Counted from the stretch's first letter, positions 28,989-39,201 are shown. The stretch is 64,000 nt of DNA from Dechloromonas sp. HYN0024 (GCF_003441615.1 NZ_CP031842.1:2064501-2128500); one strand, 5' to 3'. Notes: generated by a model from the letters alone, not told the origin. Translations and numbers: made by a program.

Positions 28989-30386
28989 ATGAACCCGCAC
29001 TACCGCCAGGAAAATGATTCATTCGGCAACATCGAGGTTGCCGCAGAGCACCTGTGGGGCGCCCAAACCCAGCGTTCGCTGGCGCATTTCGCCATTTCGA
29101 CGGAACGCATGCCGGGCGAGCTGATCCGTGCCCTGGCCATGGTCAAGGCTAGCTGCGCCAGGGTGAACAGCCAACTTGGACTAATTCCGGCCAACATGGC
29201 CGAGGCGATTATCCTTGCGGCCGATGAAGTCAGAGATAACCGCCTTTCCGGCGAGTTTCCCCTGTCTGTCTGGCAAACCGGCTCGGGCACGCAAACCAAC
29301 ATGAATCTCAACGAGGTTCTGGCCAATCGCGCCTCGGAACTGCTCGGGGGGCAACGTGGTAACACCCGGCTCGTTCATCCCAACGACCAGGTAAATCTCG
29401 GTCAGTCGTCCAACGATATCTTTCCCACGGCCATTCACGTCGCCGCCGTGATCGGCATCGAAGGCCTGCTGCTCCCCGCCCTGCAGGGTCTGGTCTCAAG
29501 CCTGGAAGAGAAATCCGGCGAATTTGCCGACATCATCAAGATCGGCCGGACCCATCTGCAGGACGCAACACCGCTCTCGCTGGGCCAGGAGTTTTCCGGC
29601 TACGTCGCTCAGCTACGCCACGCCGGGGCCGCCATCGCGGCCAGCCTGGCATCGCTCTACCCGTTGGCGGTCGGCGGCACCGCGGTCGGCACCGGACTCA
29701 ACACCCATCCCGAATTCGGCCAGCACGTCGCGGCTGAACTAGCTGTGGGTACCAGCTTTCCCTTCGTCTCCGCCGACAACAAGTTCGCCGCCCTGGCCGC
29801 GCATGACGGACTGGTGGCTGCCCACGGGGCCCTCAAGACCCTGGCCGTGGCGCTCATGAAAATTGCCAATGACATCCGCTGGCTGGCCTCGGGACCGCGC
29901 TCCGGTCTGGGCGAGATCGGCCTGCCGGAAAACGAGCCGGGCAGTTCGATCATGCCCGGAAAGGTCAATCCAACGCAGTGCGAGGCGCTCACCATGCTGT
30001 GCTGCCAGATCATGGGCAACGATGTCACCATCAGCGTTGCCGGGGCCTCCGGCAATTTCGAGCTGAACGTCTTCAAGCCGGTGATCGCCCATAATTTCCT
30101 GCAGAGCGTCCGCCTGCTGACCGACGGCATGCTGAGCTTCCAACGTCATTGCGTGCTCGGCATTACCGCTCACCGCGAGCGCATCGCCGAACTGCTGGAA
30201 CATTCTCTGATGCTGGTCACCGCACTCGTCCCGCACATCGGCTACGACAAGGCAGCCGAAATCGCCAAACTGGCGGCCAGCGAGGGAATTTCGCTCAGGC
30301 AGGCGGCACTGAGGCTGGCTTATGTCACGGCCGAGGATTTTGAACGCTGGGTCGTGCCGGCCGGGATGATTCGGTCAGGCCCTTGA
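28989..30386 (+). CDS. fumC: Class II fumarate hydratase
   Basis: The 465-residue protein has the fumarase/aspartase superfamily signature [15 protein letters not shown], the active-site regions [10 protein letters not shown] and [17 protein letters not shown], and the SSND segment ([14 protein letters not shown]). It is the iron-independent, oxygen-stable fumarase of the TCA cycle, acting in the cytoplasm. The length is normal. Argininosuccinate lyase and aspartase are excluded by the fumarase-type text of these motifs. Confidence 0.95.
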   Translation: MNPHYRQENDSFGNIEVAAEHLWGAQTQRSLAHFAISTERMPGELIRALAMVKASCARVNSQLGLIPANMAEAIILAADEVRDNRLSGEFPLSVWQTGSGTQTNMNLNEVLANRASELLGGQRGNTRLVHPNDQVNLGQSSNDIFPTAIHVAAVIGIEGLLLPALQGLVSSLEEKSGEFADIIKIGRTHLQDATPLSLGQEFSGYVAQLRHAGAAIAASLASLYPLAVGGTAVGTGLNTHPEFGQHVAAELAVGTSFPFVSADNKFAALAAHDGLVAAHGALKTLAVALMKIANDIRWLASGPRSGLGEIGLPENEPGSSIMPGKVNPTQCEALTMLCCQIMGNDVTISVAGASGNFELNVFKPVIAHNFLQSVRLLTDGMLSFQRHCVLGITAHRERIAELLEHSLMLVTALVPHIGYDKAAEIAKLAASEGISLRQAALRLAYVTAEDFERWVVPAGMIRSGP

Positions 30387-30400
30387 ACCCGGGCCTGACC
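30373..30400. terminator. Hairpin spanning the fumC stop codon, between convergent fumC and sodC
   Basis: A perfect 10-bp stem GGTCAGGCCC / GGGCCTGACC encloses an 8-base loop that contains the fumC TGA. It has no T-run. It may protect the 3' ends of both convergent transcripts or stop them inefficiently. Confidence 0.5.
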
Positions 30401-30409
30401 CTGGCCTGA

Positions 30410-30928
30410 TCAACGGGCAGCAATGACCCCGCAGGCAATCCGCTTGCCCGAATTGCCCGCCGGCTGCGACTTGTAGTCGTCCGGGTCGGCATGAATCACC
30501 ACACTGCGCCCGACCACACCGGTCGTCCCGCCCAGGCTCAAACCGCTTAGTTCGGCCGTGTAGCTGGCCTTTCCGTCGGCGTTGGCGATCAGGTTAGGCA
30601 TATCACCCCCATGACGCTCAGCACCGGCGTGATGGCCATGGGCCTTGCCGGTCGGATTGAAATGTCCCTTGGCGCTGGTGGCATCGGGCGCACTGCAGTC
30701 ACCCGCCTCATGCACATGGAAGCCATGCTCGCCCGGGGCTAGTCCGGCAACGGTGGCTTCGACCCGCAAACGACCATTGGTTTCGATGAAACGGACCGTG
30801 CCGTTCACCGCGCTTCCCGAACGGGCGAGCAGATCGGCACTGGCCGAAGGGCCGGACATCGAGGTGGCACAGCCACCGAGCAGGACGACAGACAAGGCAC
30901 TCAAGGCGATAGCGGGACGTAGCAGCAT
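30410..30928 (-). CDS. sodC: Periplasmic lipoprotein Cu,Zn superoxide dismutase
   Basis: The ATG at 30928 with CAGGAGAG upstream gives 172 residues beginning with a lipoprotein signal (SALSVVLLGGC), so the mature enzyme is probably membrane-anchored in the periplasm. Copper and zinc ligands are visible in GFHVHEAGDC, GHFNPTGKAHG and the later VVIHADPDDY; the active-site Arg is near GKRIACGVI. It removes superoxide in the periplasm. The longer frame to 31024 was rejected because it would destroy the signal peptide. Confidence 0.93.
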   Translation of the reverse strand: MLLRPAIALSALSVVLLGGCATSMSGPSASADLLARSGSAVNGTVRFIETNGRLRVEATVAGLAPGEHGFHVHEAGDCSAPDATSAKGHFNPTGKAHGHHAGAERHGGDMPNLIANADGKASYTAELSGLSLGGTTGVVGRSVVIHADPDDYKSQPAGNSGKRIACGVIAAR

Positions 30929-31091
30929 GGCACTCTCCTGAAAATAGCGGTTGGGCGAACCTGAAAACGTTCGCATCGCTAGTGCTGACCGGCTCAAGCA
31001 AAGAACGTTCAAGTCATGACACACAAATCTTTATAACAATTTGAAATAACAAGATGCGCACTTGTTCTTAAAAGAATATTAAGCGCTTTGC

Positions 31092-31097
31092 TACAAT
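31092..31097 (+). promoter_or_regulatory. Likely -10 element of the cysDN promoter
   Basis: TACAAT lies about 47 bases before the cysD ATG at 31144 and overlaps the alternative upstream start at 31096, which argues for the downstream start. No good -35 is found at 17 bases (TTGTTC at 31063-31068 is too far), as expected for an activator-dependent promoter such as one using CysB. The activator is inference. Confidence 0.4.
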
Positions 31098-31143
31098 GGC
31101 GGCCATTCGAAAACTCTCGACTATTCCTGCGGATTTCCCGGCA

Positions 31144-32073
31144 ATGACCCAACGCAACACACTCTCTCACCTCGACTGGCTCGAAGCCGAGGCCATCCAC
31201 ATCATGCGCGAAGTCGCCGGCCAGTGTTCCAACCCGGTCCTGCTCTTCTCCGGCGGCAAGGACTCGATCTGCATGCTGCGCCTGGCTGAGAAGGCTTTCC
31301 GCCCGGGCAAGTTCCCCTTCCCGCTGATGCACATCGACACCGGCCACAACTACAAGGAAGTCGTCGCCTTCCGCGACAAGCGCGCTGCCGAACTGGGCGA
31401 GCGCCTGATCGTCCGTTCGGTCGAGGATTCGATGGCGCGCGGCACGGTGGTCCTCAAGCACGAGGGCGAGTCGCGCAACAAGCATCAGTCAGTCACCTTG
31501 CTCGAAGCCATCGAGGAATTCGGCTTCGATGCCTGCATCGGTGGCGCCCGCCGTGATGAAGAAAAGGCCCGCGCCAAGGAACGCATCTTCAGTTTCCGCG
31601 ACGAATTCGGCCAGTGGGACCCGAAGAATCAGCGCCCGGAACTGTGGAGTCTGTACAACGCCCGCAGCCATAAAGGCGAGAACATCCGCGCCTTCCCCAT
31701 CTCGAACTGGACGGAAATGGACGTCTGGCAATACATCGAGCGTGAAAACCTCGAACTGCCCAATATCTACTTCGCCCACACCCGCCCGGTGGTCATGCGC
31801 CAGGGTGCCATCGTCCCGGTCAACGTCCCGCTGGTTTCCGGCGAACTGGCCAATCCGTCCAAGGCCGGTGAACAGATCATCGACCTCCAGGTCCGTTTCC
31901 GCACCGTCGGCGACATTTCCTGCACGGCCCCTGTCGAGTCCGATGCCGATACGGTCAGCAAGATCGTTTTCGAAACGGCCACCACCACCATCACCGAGCG
32001 CGGCGCTACCCGCCTGGACGACCAGACCAGCGACGCCTCAATGGAACAACGCAAGAAAGAGGGTTACTTCTAA
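31144..32073 (+). CDS. cysD: Sulfate adenylyltransferase subunit 2 (CysD)
   Basis: From MTQRNTLSHLDWLEAEAIHI the protein is 309 residues, the usual CysD length and start. It has the PP-loop SGGKDS that binds ATP, followed by ICMLRLAEKAF and the substrate region MHIDTGHNYKEV. With CysN it makes adenosine 5'-phosphosulfate from sulfate and ATP, the first step of assimilation. Its stop overlaps the cysN start by one base (TAATG). Confidence 0.95.
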   Translation: MTQRNTLSHLDWLEAEAIHIMREVAGQCSNPVLLFSGGKDSICMLRLAEKAFRPGKFPFPLMHIDTGHNYKEVVAFRDKRAAELGERLIVRSVEDSMARGTVVLKHEGESRNKHQSVTLLEAIEEFGFDACIGGARRDEEKARAKERIFSFRDEFGQWDPKNQRPELWSLYNARSHKGENIRAFPISNWTEMDVWQYIERENLELPNIYFAHTRPVVMRQGAIVPVNVPLVSGELANPSKAGEQIIDLQVRFRTVGDISCTAPVESDADTVSKIVFETATTTITERGATRLDDQTSDASMEQRKKEGYF

Positions 32074-33344
32074 TGAGCGCCCATCAAGTTGAAGACCGCG
32101 GCCTGCTCCGCTTCCTGACCTGCGGCAGCGTCGATGACGGCAAGAGCACCCTGATCGGCCGCCTGCTGTTCGACACCAAGACCATTCTTGCCGACACCCT
32201 GTCGGCCATCGCCAAGACCTCGGAAAAACGCGGCCTCGGCGCCGTTGACCTGTCATTGCTCACCGATGGCCTGCAGGCCGAGCGCGAACAGGGCATCACC
32301 ATCGACGTCGCCTACCGCTATTTCAGCACCGGCACGCGCAAGTACATCATTGCCGACGCGCCGGGCCACGAGCAATACACCCGCAACATGGTGACGGCCG
32401 CCTCGACGGCCAACCTTGCCATCATCCTGATCGATGCGCGCAAGGGCGTCCTCACCCAGACCCGCCGCCACTCCAAGCTCGCTGCCCTGGTCGGCATCCC
32501 GCACCTGATCGTTGCCATCAACAAGATGGACCTGGCCGATTACTCGGAGGAGACCTACGAGCGAATCAAGGGTGAGTACCTCGAATTCGCCGCCAAGGTC
32601 GGTATCGAGGACATCCGCTTCATTCCGCTTTCGGCACTCAATGGCGACATGATCGTCGACCGTGGCGACAAACTCGACTGGTACCAAGGCCCGACCCTTC
32701 TGGAAATGCTCGAGGCCGCCCCGGCCGCCCATACCGAACATACCGAGAAGTTCCGCTTCCCGGTTCAGTACGTCTGTCGCCCGCAGGATTCGGCCAACCC
32801 CGACCTGCACGACTACCGGGGTTTCATGGGCCGCGTCGAAGCTGGCAGCCTCAAGGTCGGCGATGCCGTCACCGTCCTGCCCAATGGTCTGACGTCCACC
32901 GTCAAGGCCATCCAGATCGGCGGCGTTGATATCCCTGAAGCAGTCACCGAGCAATCGGTCACCATCCTGCTCGCCGACGAGATCGACACCTCACGTGGCG
33001 ACATGATCGTCAAATCGAGCGAAGTGCCGGCTGCCGTCAAGCAGATCGAGGCCACCGTCTGCTGGATGGCCGAAGCACCGATGGATCGCGCCCGCACTTA
33101 TCTGATCCGCCATACCACGCGTGACTCGAAGGCCAAGCTGGCGGCCATCGACCATCGCCTCGATGTCAATACGCTGGAAAAGGTCCCGGCCGAAAAACTG
33201 GCCATGAACGACATCGCCCAGGTCACCTTCAAGCTGGCCCAGCCCCTGTTCGCCGACCCCTATCTGGAAAACCGGGGGACCGGTGCTTTCATCATCATCG
33301 ATGAGAGCAATAACAACACGGTCGGCGCCGGGATGATTCTCTGA
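32073..33344 (+). CDS. cysN: Sulfate adenylyltransferase subunit 1 (CysN GTPase)
   Basis: The 423-residue protein has the GTPase motifs GSVDDGKSTLIGRLL (G1), DAPGHEQYTRNM (G3) and NKMDLAD (G4) and the EF-Tu-like C-terminal domains. GTP hydrolysis drives the sulfurylase reaction of CysD. It ends before a CysC (APS kinase) domain, so it is the unfused form; APS kinase or APS reductase must be encoded elsewhere. It is one-base overlapped with cysD and followed by a strong terminator. Confidence 0.95.
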   Translation: MSAHQVEDRGLLRFLTCGSVDDGKSTLIGRLLFDTKTILADTLSAIAKTSEKRGLGAVDLSLLTDGLQAEREQGITIDVAYRYFSTGTRKYIIADAPGHEQYTRNMVTAASTANLAIILIDARKGVLTQTRRHSKLAALVGIPHLIVAINKMDLADYSEETYERIKGEYLEFAAKVGIEDIRFIPLSALNGDMIVDRGDKLDWYQGPTLLEMLEAAPAAHTEHTEKFRFPVQYVCRPQDSANPDLHDYRGFMGRVEAGSLKVGDAVTVLPNGLTSTVKAIQIGGVDIPEAVTEQSVTILLADEIDTSRGDMIVKSSEVPAAVKQIEATVCWMAEAPMDRARTYLIRHTTRDSKAKLAAIDHRLDVNTLEKVPAEKLAMNDIAQVTFKLAQPLFADPYLENRGTGAFIIIDESNNNTVGAGMIL

Positions 33345-33371
33345 TTTCGATTTCGTGAAAACCCCGCAAAG

Positions 33372-33400
33372 GAAGCCCCACCGGGGCTTCTTTCATTTTT
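33372..33400 (+). terminator. Rho-independent terminator after cysN
   Basis: An 8-bp perfect stem GAAGCCCC / GGGGCTTC with a 3-base loop (ACC) is followed by TTTCATTTTT. It starts 27 bases after the cysN stop. Confidence 0.92.
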
Positions 33401-33503
33401 GCCTGCACATTTTTCTCATTTCGCAGCTAACATAAGCGTTAATCGCGATTTCACCGCAATACGACTAACCGGGACTCAATAAAACTGCTGGAAGACTTGC
33501 CCC

Positions 33504-34307
33504 ATGCGCGTTCTGATCGTTGACGACAATGCCTCGATGCGAAACCTACTCAACGTCCTGCTCTCCAGCCAGGGCTACGAGGTGGTCGGTTTGCTCGAGG
33601 AAGGCAAGGGGGTAATGGATGCTGTCCGCAAGCTGTCGCCGGATATCGTCTGCCTCGACTACCAGTTGCCCGGTCGCAATGGGCTCGACATCCTGCGCGA
33701 GATCAATTCGACCTATCCCGATATCGACGTTCTGTTCATCACCGCCTCCGAGGAGGCCGACATCAAGGCCAAGGCGGCCGATGCCGGGTCGGCAGGCTTT
33801 CTGCAGAAGCCCTTCGGACAAAAGCAGGTAATCGACGAATTGCAGCAGGTTTGCGCCACCCGTCAGGCGTCGCAGGGCAAGCGCCCGGAGACCGCCAGCA
33901 AGAACCTCACCGCTGAAGCCGGTAGCCAGCCAAAGCCCTCCCTGAAACATACGGCAGTCATCGTTGATGACAACGGGTCAATCCGTCTGCTGCTCAAGGG
34001 ATTGGTCACCGAACTCGGCCTCAACGTGGTCGCCCAGGTCGCCAATGGCGAAGAGGCCATTCGCGCCGCCCAGGCGCACCACCCGACCGTGCTCTTTCTT
34101 GACGTCGACATGCCCATCCTCTCCGGTCTCGACGCCCTGCCCAAAATTCTGGAAGTAAGCCCGGCCACCGCCGTGGTCATGGTCACCGGTGACACCTCGC
34201 GAGGCATCGTCGAAAAAGCCGCCGGCCTGGGGGCTCGAGGTTATATCGTCAAACCGGTCCGACCGGCATATATTGAGAAGTTCGTGAAACAGTTGTTCAA
34301 CATCTAA
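33504..34307 (+). CDS. Double-receiver response regulator (REC-REC)
   Basis: The 267-residue protein consists of two CheY-like receiver domains joined by a polar linker (about 123-150). The first has MRVLIVDDNASMR and the phospho-acceptor region VCLDYQLPG; the second has AVIVDDNGSIR, LFLDVDMPI and the Lys of YIVKPVRP. No output domain is present, so it must signal by protein contacts. It is followed after 19 bases by an HDOD gene, which is its likely partner. No kinase gene is adjacent. Confidence 0.88.
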   Translation: MRVLIVDDNASMRNLLNVLLSSQGYEVVGLLEEGKGVMDAVRKLSPDIVCLDYQLPGRNGLDILREINSTYPDIDVLFITASEEADIKAKAADAGSAGFLQKPFGQKQVIDELQQVCATRQASQGKRPETASKNLTAEAGSQPKPSLKHTAVIVDDNGSIRLLLKGLVTELGLNVVAQVANGEEAIRAAQAHHPTVLFLDVDMPILSGLDALPKILEVSPATAVVMVTGDTSRGIVEKAAGLGARGYIVKPVRPAYIEKFVKQLFNI

Positions 34308-34326
34308 AGCCAAAGGACGCCGCGCC

Positions 34327-35208
34327 ATGACCTTGATGATCGACTTTCCATTTCCGGGTGCCGCCTCCTGGGTCGATCACTTCAAGAGTATTGAAGTCCC
34401 CGTCCTGCGCCATACGGTGCACCAGTTGGAAGAACTGCGTGAGACCGCGGACACCATCAATACCCGCAAGCTGGCCTCCATCATCGAGCATGACCCGCTG
34501 ATGACCCTGCGCGTCTTTCAGTACATGCAGGCGCACCGCTCAAGCAGCCAGTCGGCTGATATCACGACCGTGGAACGCTCCCTGGTGATGATCGGCACGC
34601 AGAATTTCTATAACAGCATTCAGGATCCGCCGATCGTCGAGCATCAGCTCAAGGGCTACCCAAAGGCCATGCTCGGCCTGCTCAAGGTCATCGCCAGAGC
34701 CCGCACGGCCTCGGCCTGGGCGAGGGACTGGGCCTTGTTCCGCCAGAATATCAGCTTCGACGAAATCGCCATGGCGGCCCTGCTCCATGACCTTGTCGAA
34801 ATGCTCATGTGGTGCCTCGCCCCCAACCTCGCCGTGCGCGCCAAGGAGCGTCTGGCCGATGAACCGGGACGGCGCACCGTACAGATCCAGCAGGAAGTCT
34901 TTGGCGCCCCGCTCGACGAAATCGCCGTCGAACTGATCACCCACTGGGGGCTGCCACCCCTGCTCTGTTCCCTGCTCAACCCCGAGGATGCCGACACGGG
35001 CAATGTCCGGAACGTCATTCTCGCCGTCGACCTTGCCCGCCACTCGGCCAATGGCTGGAATGATGCAGCCCTGCCCGACGACTACCAGGCCATCGAAGCC
35101 CTTCTGCACATCGGCCACAGCAACCTTCTCGAGCGCATCGGCGCGCCCGAAGAGCAGATTCTGGCGGCCCGACAGGCAGAGGCGGAACAAGACCCGCTGT
35201 CGTCGTAG
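34327..35208 (+). CDS. HDOD-domain signalling protein
   Basis: The 293-residue protein carries an HDOD domain (about 20-215) with the typical start VPVLRHTVHQLEELRE, LASIIEHDPLMTLRVFQYMQ, and MAALLHDLVEMLMWCLAP. HDOD is related to HD phosphohydrolases but usually lacks metal-binding residues and acts in regulation, often alongside cyclic di-GMP or chemotaxis proteins. It has a good ribosome site (AAAGGACG) and lies just behind the double-receiver gene, suggesting one operon. Confidence 0.85.
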   Translation: MTLMIDFPFPGAASWVDHFKSIEVPVLRHTVHQLEELRETADTINTRKLASIIEHDPLMTLRVFQYMQAHRSSSQSADITTVERSLVMIGTQNFYNSIQDPPIVEHQLKGYPKAMLGLLKVIARARTASAWARDWALFRQNISFDEIAMAALLHDLVEMLMWCLAPNLAVRAKERLADEPGRRTVQIQQEVFGAPLDEIAVELITHWGLPPLLCSLLNPEDADTGNVRNVILAVDLARHSANGWNDAALPDDYQAIEALLHIGHSNLLERIGAPEEQILAARQAEAEQDPLSS

Positions 35209-35262
35209 ACACAAAGTTGCGACAGACAATACGCCAGATGCATTTTGGTGAATAATTACCCT

Positions 35263-35859
35263 ATGCTAAAAATCTTCATCGCCAGCGCCACCCTGATATT
35301 TCTGTCGACCGCTGCCAGCGCGGAAATCTACAAGTGCCGCCTGGCCAATGGCAACACCGAGATATCCAACCTGCCCTGCCCGCTCGGCAGCAGCACCATC
35401 ACCTCGCGCCCCGACGAACGCGTATCCGAAGCGGCCCGCCGGCAGGCCGAGCACGAGGTCGAACGGATGCGCCAATACGTCGAGAAACGTGAAGCCAGCC
35501 AGCGCGCCGAAGACACGGCGGCCCGCGATGAACGGGCAGCCACTCAGCCGCGCCGCACGCCACCGCCGGCACCGACGCTGCAGCGCCAGTACGCCAACAC
35601 CGAAGAATGTCTGCGCAGCATTGAAGGAATGGCGCTGGAGGCCACCCAGCGCGCCCAGATGGAAGCCGAATGCCACAACATCGCTGCCCCTCCGCAGAAT
35701 GTTTACATCCCGGGAACGGTGCCGGCCTACCCGCAGCATCCCCATTCACATCAACCGCCGAGCCATCTACCAAACCAGTTACCCACCCAGCAACCCATGC
35801 CAAAGACCGATCCGTTGCCGACGGCACCGAAGATCGTCATGCCGCCGCTACAGAAATAG
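35263..35859 (+). CDS. Exported DUF4124-type protein of unknown function
   Basis: From MLKIFIASATLIFLSTAASA the 198-residue protein has a clear signal peptide followed by EIYKCRLANGNTEISNLPC, the short beta-rich DUF4124-like start with a Cys pair. The middle is a charged, helix-prone stretch (RRQAEHEVERMRQYVEKRE) and the tail is rich in Pro, His and Gln. It is probably periplasmic. Function is not known. The upstream TTG/GTG starts (35245, 35248) would spoil the signal peptide. Confidence 0.7.
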   Translation: MLKIFIASATLIFLSTAASAEIYKCRLANGNTEISNLPCPLGSSTITSRPDERVSEAARRQAEHEVERMRQYVEKREASQRAEDTAARDERAATQPRRTPPPAPTLQRQYANTEECLRSIEGMALEATQRAQMEAECHNIAAPPQNVYIPGTVPAYPQHPHSHQPPSHLPNQLPTQQPMPKTDPLPTAPKIVMPPLQK

Positions 35860-35983
35860 TCCGTTCGAGCCCGACCGGCCCAGCCGCCAAGCGCCACTGC
35901 CTATCCCCGTCACCGAAACGGCAGGCTAAAATGCCGCCTTCCGGGCAACGCCAGCGTCGCCTCAACGCATGCCAAGGCCGACC

Positions 35984-36556
35984 ATGACCGATGTCCTGAA
36001 ACCCTACCCCGATGCCGCCGCCAGCGCCGAGATCGTTGCCCGCACCCAGTGCTGGGTTGAGCGCGCAGTAATCGGTCTCAACCTGTGCCCGTTCGCCAAA
36101 AGCGTCTTTGTCAAAAAGCAGGTTCGCTATGCCTTGAGTGCCGCCAGCACCGCGGATGAACTACTGGCCGAACTGGAACACGAGCTGACACACCTGGCCG
36201 ATACCGCGCCGAATGAACTGGACACCACCCTGCTCATTCATCCGCTGGCGATGACCGATTTCCTCGATTTCCATTTTTTCCTGAGTGAAGTCGATGCCCT
36301 GATCCGCAATCTCGGGTTCGAAGGGGTTTTCCAGATCGCCAGCCTGCATCCGCAGTATGAATTTTCCGGTAGCGAACCGGATGACATCGCCAACTTCACC
36401 AACCGCTCCCCCTACCCGACCCTGCACCTGCTCCGCGAAAGCAGCATCGACCGTGCTGTGGCGGCTTTTCCCGATGCCGAAGCGATTTTCGAGCGCAATA
36501 TCGAGACGATGGAGCGTCTGGGCCACGACGGCTGGAAGAAGCTCTGGCTGGGCTAA
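35984..36556 (+). CDS. DUF1415 family protein
   Basis: The 190-residue protein from MTDVLKPYPDAAAS has the family text VIGLNLCPFAK near residue 35, DTTLLIHP, FQIASLHPQYEF and TLHLLRESSI. The conserved Cys-Pro and His residues suggest an enzyme or metal site, but no reaction is established. A TAAAAT at 35926-35931 could be its -10. It is followed by a bidirectional terminator. Confidence 0.8.
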   Translation: MTDVLKPYPDAAASAEIVARTQCWVERAVIGLNLCPFAKSVFVKKQVRYALSAASTADELLAELEHELTHLADTAPNELDTTLLIHPLAMTDFLDFHFFLSEVDALIRNLGFEGVFQIASLHPQYEFSGSEPDDIANFTNRSPYPTLHLLRESSIDRAVAAFPDAEAIFERNIETMERLGHDGWKKLWLG

Positions 36557-36589
36557 TTCACACACCCATCATTTGGTCAGGCCAGACGT

Positions 36590-36623
36590 AAAAAAGGGCA
36601 GCCCGAAGCTGCCCGTTTTCTTT
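36590..36623. terminator. Bidirectional terminator between DUF1415 gene and glnB
   Basis: A 7-bp stem GGGCAGC / GCTGCCC with loop CCGAA is preceded by a run of six A and followed by GTTTTCTTT, so it can end transcripts from both convergent genes. Confidence 0.88.
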
Positions 36624-36663
36624 CTGCCCGCTGCTCTCGGGCTGCCCCTCAGGGCCGAAGCAA

Positions 36664-37026
<363 letters not shown>

Positions 37027-38643
37027 TTAAAATTCGTCGGAATATCGATTGGTAATAGGATACCGCCAATCCTTGCCAAAACCACGCGGCGTGATGCGAA
37101 TGCCGATCGGGGCCTGACGGCGCTTGTATTCGGCGATACGGAGCAGGCGAACAACGCGGCGCACGGCCTCTTCAGGCAAGCCGGCAGCAATGATCTCGCG
37201 CGGGCTGCGGTCTTCTTCCATGTAGGCGCGAACGATGGCGTCGAGCACTTCGTAGGGCGGCAGCGAATCCTGGTCGGTCTGGTCGGGCTTCAACTCGGCC
37301 GAGGGCGGCCGCACGATGATGTTTTCCGGGATGACCGGATCGCCCTGACACAGGGTGTTGCGATAAACCGAGAGGCGATAGACCAGCGTCTTGTAGACAT
37401 CCTTGATGACGGCAAAGCCACCCGCCATGTCACCATACAGGGTGCAATAGCCAACCGCCATTTCAGACTTGTTGCCGGTGGTCAGGACCATTGCGCCGGT
37501 CTTGTTGGAGATGGCCATCAGAATGTTGCCGCGAATACGCGCCTGGATGTTCTCTTCCGTTGTATCGGCCGGCAAGCCGGTGAACAAGGGATCAAGCATG
37601 GTGCCATAGACGTCCATGGCTGGCGCGATGGCAATTTCGTCGTAGCGCACGCCGAGGACGCGGATCATTTCACGCGAATCATCGAGGCTCATCTGCGCCG
37701 TGTAGGGCGAGGGCATCATCACCGCCCGAACCTTGTCGGCTCCCAGGGCATCGACGGCAACGCACAGCGTCAAGGCCGAGTCGATACCACCGGAAAGGCC
37801 GATGATGGCGCCCTTGAAGCCGGTCTTACCGATGTAGTCACGGACGCCGAGTACCAGCGCCTTATACGCTTCGGCTTCGAGCGAGAGTTCGTCGGCCATT
37901 TGTTCGGACTGCAACTTGCCGTCAGCGAAATCGACAATGCCGAGCGCTTCGTCGAACTGCGGCAGGCGCATGCAGCAATTCTTGCGGGCATCCAAGGCAA
38001 AGGAAGCCCCATCGAAAACCAGTTCATCCTGACCGCCGACCAGATTGCAGTAAATGGCGGGAATGCCCGTTGCCTCGATACGCTGGCCGAGCACATGAAC
38101 GCGTTGCTGATGTTTTTCCAGATGGCAGGGCGAGGCATTGAGGACGAGTAGCAACTCGGCCCCCGCCTTATGGGCCAGTTCGGCCGCACCGGCTTCCCAG
38201 ATGTCGGCGCAGATATTGATGCCGCAGCGCACACCACCGAGGGTAACGACACAGGCCTCGGTGCCCGGCTCGAAATAGCGCCGTTCATCGAAGACTTCGT
38301 AATTGGGCAGGCGCATCTTGCGGTAAACCGCAATTTTCCGGCCATTTTCAATGACCGTTGCTGCGTTGTAGCAGCGTCCTTCGTGTTCTTCCGGATGGCC
38401 GACAACGACAGCAATGCCGTCGACCCGGGTGGCCAGGTCGTCAAGTGCACGACGGCTGGCCCGGTAGAAATCCGGGCGCAGCAGGAGATCTTCCGGCGGG
38501 TAGCCACACAGGGCCAACTCCGGGGTCAGCAGCACTTGGGCGCCGCGGGCTTTCGCCGCAACGGCGCACTGGATGATGCGTTCGACGTTGCCCGTCAGGT
38601 CACCGACGGTGGCATTGAACTGGGCAACGGCGATACGCAGCAT
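37027..38643 (-). CDS. nadE: Glutamine-dependent NAD+ synthetase
   Basis: The 538-residue protein has an N-terminal nitrilase-like glutaminase domain (about 1-250; Glu in LTPELALCGYPPEDL, Lys near YRKMRLPNYEVFDE, Cys in GINICADIW) and a C-terminal NAD synthase domain with the PP-loop GLSGGIDSALTL and the later NKSEMAVGYCTLYGD. It makes NAD+ from deamido-NAD+ using glutamine nitrogen. It is 9 bases after ppa and just before glnB. The PII neighbour is notable because PII is known to control this type of enzyme in some proteobacteria. Confidence 0.95.
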   Translation of the reverse strand: MLRIAVAQFNATVGDLTGNVERIIQCAVAAKARGAQVLLTPELALCGYPPEDLLLRPDFYRASRRALDDLATRVDGIAVVVGHPEEHEGRCYNAATVIENGRKIAVYRKMRLPNYEVFDERRYFEPGTEACVVTLGGVRCGINICADIWEAGAAELAHKAGAELLLVLNASPCHLEKHQQRVHVLGQRIEATGIPAIYCNLVGGQDELVFDGASFALDARKNCCMRLPQFDEALGIVDFADGKLQSEQMADELSLEAEAYKALVLGVRDYIGKTGFKGAIIGLSGGIDSALTLCVAVDALGADKVRAVMMPSPYTAQMSLDDSREMIRVLGVRYDEIAIAPAMDVYGTMLDPLFTGLPADTTEENIQARIRGNILMAISNKTGAMVLTTGNKSEMAVGYCTLYGDMAGGFAVIKDVYKTLVYRLSVYRNTLCQGDPVIPENIIVRPPSAELKPDQTDQDSLPPYEVLDAIVRAYMEEDRSPREIIAAGLPEEAVRRVVRLLRIAEYKRRQAPIGIRITPRGFGKDWRYPITNRYSDEF

Positions 38644-38652
38644 GAGACTAAC

Positions 38653-39201
38653 TTAGTAGTTCGGCTTTTCTTTCGCGTCGTTATAACGCTGGATGCCGGT
38701 CATGATTTCGTTGCGGGCAGCGTCGATGCCTTCCCAACCGTTGACCTTGACCCACTTGCCCGGCTCGAGATCCTTGTAGTGCTCGAAGAAGTGCGCGATC
38801 TGCTTGCGCAGCAGTTCCGGCATGTCTTCGAAGGTCTTGACGTCCTTGTAGAGCGGGGTCAGCTTGTCGACCGGAACGGCCAGCAGCTTGGCATCTTCAC
38901 CACCTTCGTCGGTCATCGACAGCTGGCCGAGCGGGCGGCAACGGACGACAACGCCGGGCGGCAGGGAGAAGGGGCTGACCACCAGCACGTCGACCGGATC
39001 ACCGTCACCGGCGATGGTGTGCGGGATGTAGCCGTAGTTGCAGGGGTAATGCATGGAGGTCGACATGAAACGGTCGACGAAAATCGCGCCGCTTTCCTTG
39101 TCGACTTCGTATTTGACGGGTTCGGAATGGGCCGTGATTTCGATGATGACGTTGAAATCGTCGGGCAGGGACTTGCCGGAAGGAACGTTATTTAGAGCCA
39201 T
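38653..39201 (-). CDS. ppa: Inorganic pyrophosphatase
   Basis: The 182-residue family I enzyme has the metal-binding motif [17 protein letters not shown], and [15 protein letters not shown]. It hydrolyses pyrophosphate, a product of the NAD synthetase encoded next to it and of many biosyntheses. It is the first gene of the ppa-nadE-glnB run. A TATAAT on the minus strand at 39237-39242 is a likely -10. Confidence 0.95.
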   Translation of the reverse strand: MALNNVPSGKSLPDDFNVIIEITAHSEPVKYEVDKESGAIFVDRFMSTSMHYPCNYGYIPHTIAGDGDPVDVLVVSPFSLPPGVVVRCRPLGQLSMTDEGGEDAKLLAVPVDKLTPLYKDVKTFEDMPELLRKQIAHFFEHYKDLEPGKWVKVNGWEGIDAARNEIMTGIQRYNDAKEKPNY

